A program made the translations under genes and the position numbers. Shown here in pieces: positions 5,316 through 6,461 of a stretch of 6,461 nucleotides of DNA. Each line of letters opens with the position of its first letter. Within the stretch, counting starts at the first letter, position 1. Under the pieces are notes generated by a model. The model ran no database searches and was not told the DNA's origin. It saw only the letters and a list, made by a program, of their open reading frames with translations. The stretch spans positions 1-6,461 of the forward strand of contig JBBSOT010000302.1 of assembly GCA_038259455.1 (NCBI GenBank). Direction: 5' to 3'. The stretch comes from CAMYMG01 sp038259455. GTDB taxonomy: Bacteria > Pseudomonadota > Alphaproteobacteria > Rhizobiales > Rhizobiaceae.

Positions 5316-6314
5316 ATGACATTTGCCGGGACACAGATCGACAGGCGTAGGCTCCTCGCGGGAGCCGCGTCGCTTCTCGGACTTGCCGCGACCAGCGACG
5401 GTCTTGCCCGAGAGGTGATGAGGGAGATTGCTGCGTTGAAGCCGGGCGAGTTCACTTGGCATCCCGAGCGCCAGAGAACCGGACCCGTGGCCATTGTGGT
5501 CTCCATCCCTGAGCAGCGCGTTCATGTGTACCGGAACGGCATCCGCATCGCCGTCTCGACCTGCTCGACAGGCAAGCCGGGGCACGAGACGCCGACAGGG
5601 GTCTTCGTCGTTCTGCAGAAAGACAAGCATCACAAGTCGAGCACCTACGACGACGCGCCAATGCCGAACATGAATCGGCTGACTTGGTCCGGTATCGCGC
5701 TTCATGCGGGCCGGCTGCCGGGTTATCCGGCCTCCCACGGGTGCATACGTCTTCCGATGGACTTTTCCGAAAGGCTTTTCGGCGTGACCCATGTCGGCAC
5801 GCCGGTGATCATCTCCGGTGCGCATGCCGACCCCAGGGAACTGGTTCATCCTGGTCTGGTGCTCGGCGCCTACGGAACGCACGAGTTCGGCGGCGCGGTT
5901 GCCAGCCTCAAGGGAAAGCAACGGCCGACTGACTGGACCGACCTGAACCAAGAACCTATCACGTCGGTCATCGCATCATCCGCGGATCGACGCGTCATGC
6001 TGATACAGAACTCGGAAATCCGCGCGGAGGGAACGCTGACGATATCCGGATCCGGCAAGCTAGGCAGCCATGTCTTCGTGCTGGACGGGACCAACGAGCG
6101 CGCCCAGGGCCTCCGCTGGATCGCCATATCGCACAATGACGACGTCGACGGTTTCTTCCAGCCGGAAGAGCGTGCGATCGCGCGGCTGAAGGCCGACGGC
6201 CAATTCCTCGCGCGCATGCAGCCAATGCTGCACCCGGGAGCGGTGCTGATCGTTACCGACGCGCCACTGTCGCCCGACAGCCGTTCGGGCAAGGACTTCG
6301 TGATCATGTCCTGA
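5316..6314 (+). CDS. Tat-exported L,D-transpeptidase (YkuD) with degenerate second YkuD-like half
   Basis: 332 residues. Seen: a twin-arginine signal (DRRRLLAGAASLLG from residue 9, cleavage near GLA31|RE), then a YkuD domain at about 57-170 with STGKPGHETPTGVF (84-97) and the catalytic signature: His130 in IALHAG, then SHGCIRLP (140-147) with His141, nucleophile Cys143 and Arg145. Known: such enzymes act in the periplasm and form 3-3 peptidoglycan cross-links or attach lipoproteins to the wall. The remaining 160 residues are not the usual LysM or other wall-binding module. They appear to repeat the YkuD pattern (about 215-320) without the active site. The ATG at 5316 keeps the Tat motif intact. 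The ribosome site is weak (AAGGTG 15 bases upstream), and a GTG at 5298 is a possible alternative. The gene diverges from the LysR regulator across 188 bases, suggesting control by it. Confidence 0.95.
   Translation: MTFAGTQIDRRRLLAGAASLLGLAATSDGLAREVMREIAALKPGEFTWHPERQRTGPVAIVVSIPEQRVHVYRNGIRIAVSTCSTGKPGHETPTGVFVVLQKDKHHKSSTYDDAPMPNMNRLTWSGIALHAGRLPGYPASHGCIRLPMDFSERLFGVTHVGTPVIISGAHADPRELVHPGLVLGAYGTHEFGGAVASLKGKQRPTDWTDLNQEPITSVIASSADRRVMLIQNSEIRAEGTLTISGSGKLGSHVFVLDGTNERAQGLRWIAISHNDDVDGFFQPEERAIARLKADGQFLARMQPMLHPGAVLIVTDAPLSPDSRSGKDFVIMS
5958..6275 (+). repeat. Degenerate second YkuD-like segment inside the L,D-transpeptidase
   Basis: Residues 215-320 can be laid over 57-173: AIVVSIPEQRVHVYRNG against SVIASSADRRVMLIQNS, GVFVVL against HVFVLD, WSGIALH against WIAISH, HGCIRL against RAIARL, and GTPVIISGAHADP against GAVLIVTDAPLSP. 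The order and spacing are kept, while Cys143 and His141 become Ile288 and Arg286. Alignment was done by eye and overall identity is low. Confidence 0.45.
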
Positions 6315-6461
6315 ATGCCCCATTATTGCAGGCGGTCATCGAAACTCGACCGCCACCGATCACTCGACAGTGGGTTGCCTGCTTGCCGGGTGCTACCTCG
6401 CAAGCTGGAAGCCGCCTGTTCACAGTGTAGATCTTGGCCTGCGCCTCGCGGTCGATCCGGC
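6304..6461 (-). CDS. Possible C-terminal end of a minus-strand gene entering from the right
   Basis: A minus-strand frame is open from the window edge to a TGA at 6304-6306. Its about 51 residues begin RIDREAQAKIYTVNRRLPAC and end in NNGAFRT, with three Cys. Composition is more protein-like than the other frames here, which are Arg/Ser-rich. It would converge on the transpeptidase gene and overlap its end by 11 bases. No family is recognised, and the piece is too short to be confident that it is coding. Confidence 0.3.
   Translation of the reverse strand, partial: RIDREAQAKIYTVNRRLPACEVAPGKQATHCRVIGGGRVSMTACNNGAFRT
6331..6354 (+). terminator. Hairpin downstream of the L,D-transpeptidase gene
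   Basis: GGCGGTC, ten bases, GACCGCC: a perfect 7-bp GC-rich stem beginning 17 bases after the TGA. The position is typical for a terminator of the transpeptidase transcript, but no T-tract follows. If the convergent minus-strand reading is real, the hairpin lies inside that coding end. Confidence 0.4.

Noticed and set aside
5154..5951. Minus-strand open frame of 265 codons
   Set aside because: It is antisense to the YkuD catalytic domain and has no recognisable motif.
5010..6314. Longer reading of the L,D-transpeptidase from 5010
   Set aside because: It would overlap the start of the LysR gene and bury the Tat signal about 100 residues inside. The leader portion is Arg/Pro-rich shadow sequence.

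Overview
The window is G+C-rich (roughly 60-65% by eye) and densely coded. Protein style and content point to an alphaproteobacterium, most likely of the Rhizobiales/Hyphomicrobiales. The clues are a Tat-exported L,D-transpeptidase, a GcvA/AmpR-type LysR regulator, small exported proteins with Gly-Tyr repeats, and an SH3-domain envelope protein. This placement is inferred from protein features, not from a search. I see no tRNA, rRNA, CRISPR array, insertion sequence or phage gene.

Layout: six genes run leftward on the minus strand over 1-5127. Read in their direction of transcription they are: a LysR-type regulator (5127-4216); an exported protein with a PPC-like beta domain and an SH3-like domain (4093-3395); a small lipoprotein (3301-2981); a 98-residue periplasmic protein (2933-2637); a 183-residue exported protein with Gly-Tyr repeats (2512-1961); and a TAP-like alpha/beta hydrolase (1778 to beyond position 1). 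The seventh gene, a Tat-exported L,D-transpeptidase (5316-6314), runs rightward and diverges from the LysR gene. The last 150 bases may hold the C-terminal end of another minus-strand gene, but this is weak.

Theme: apart from the regulator, nearly every product appears to be exported and to act at the cell envelope. The L,D-transpeptidase would cross-link peptidoglycan or attach protein to it. The SH3/PPC protein could bind wall or surface ligands. The lipoprotein and the Gly-Tyr-repeat protein appear to share a small two-cysteine C-terminal domain. A joint envelope function is inferred from position only. Gaps of 47 to 182 bases between the minus-strand genes suggest several transcription units rather than one tight operon. 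Lipoprotein plus 98-residue protein (47-base gap) is the best operon candidate.

The strongest regulatory signals are a perfect LysR-type operator (ATC-N9-GAT inside a 6-bp-arm dyad) in the divergent regulator/transpeptidase region, and an FNR/FixK-type box (TTGAT-N4-GTCAA) upstream of the lipoprotein gene. The most notable protein observation is that the C-terminal half of the L,D-transpeptidase looks like a second, catalytically dead copy of its YkuD domain.
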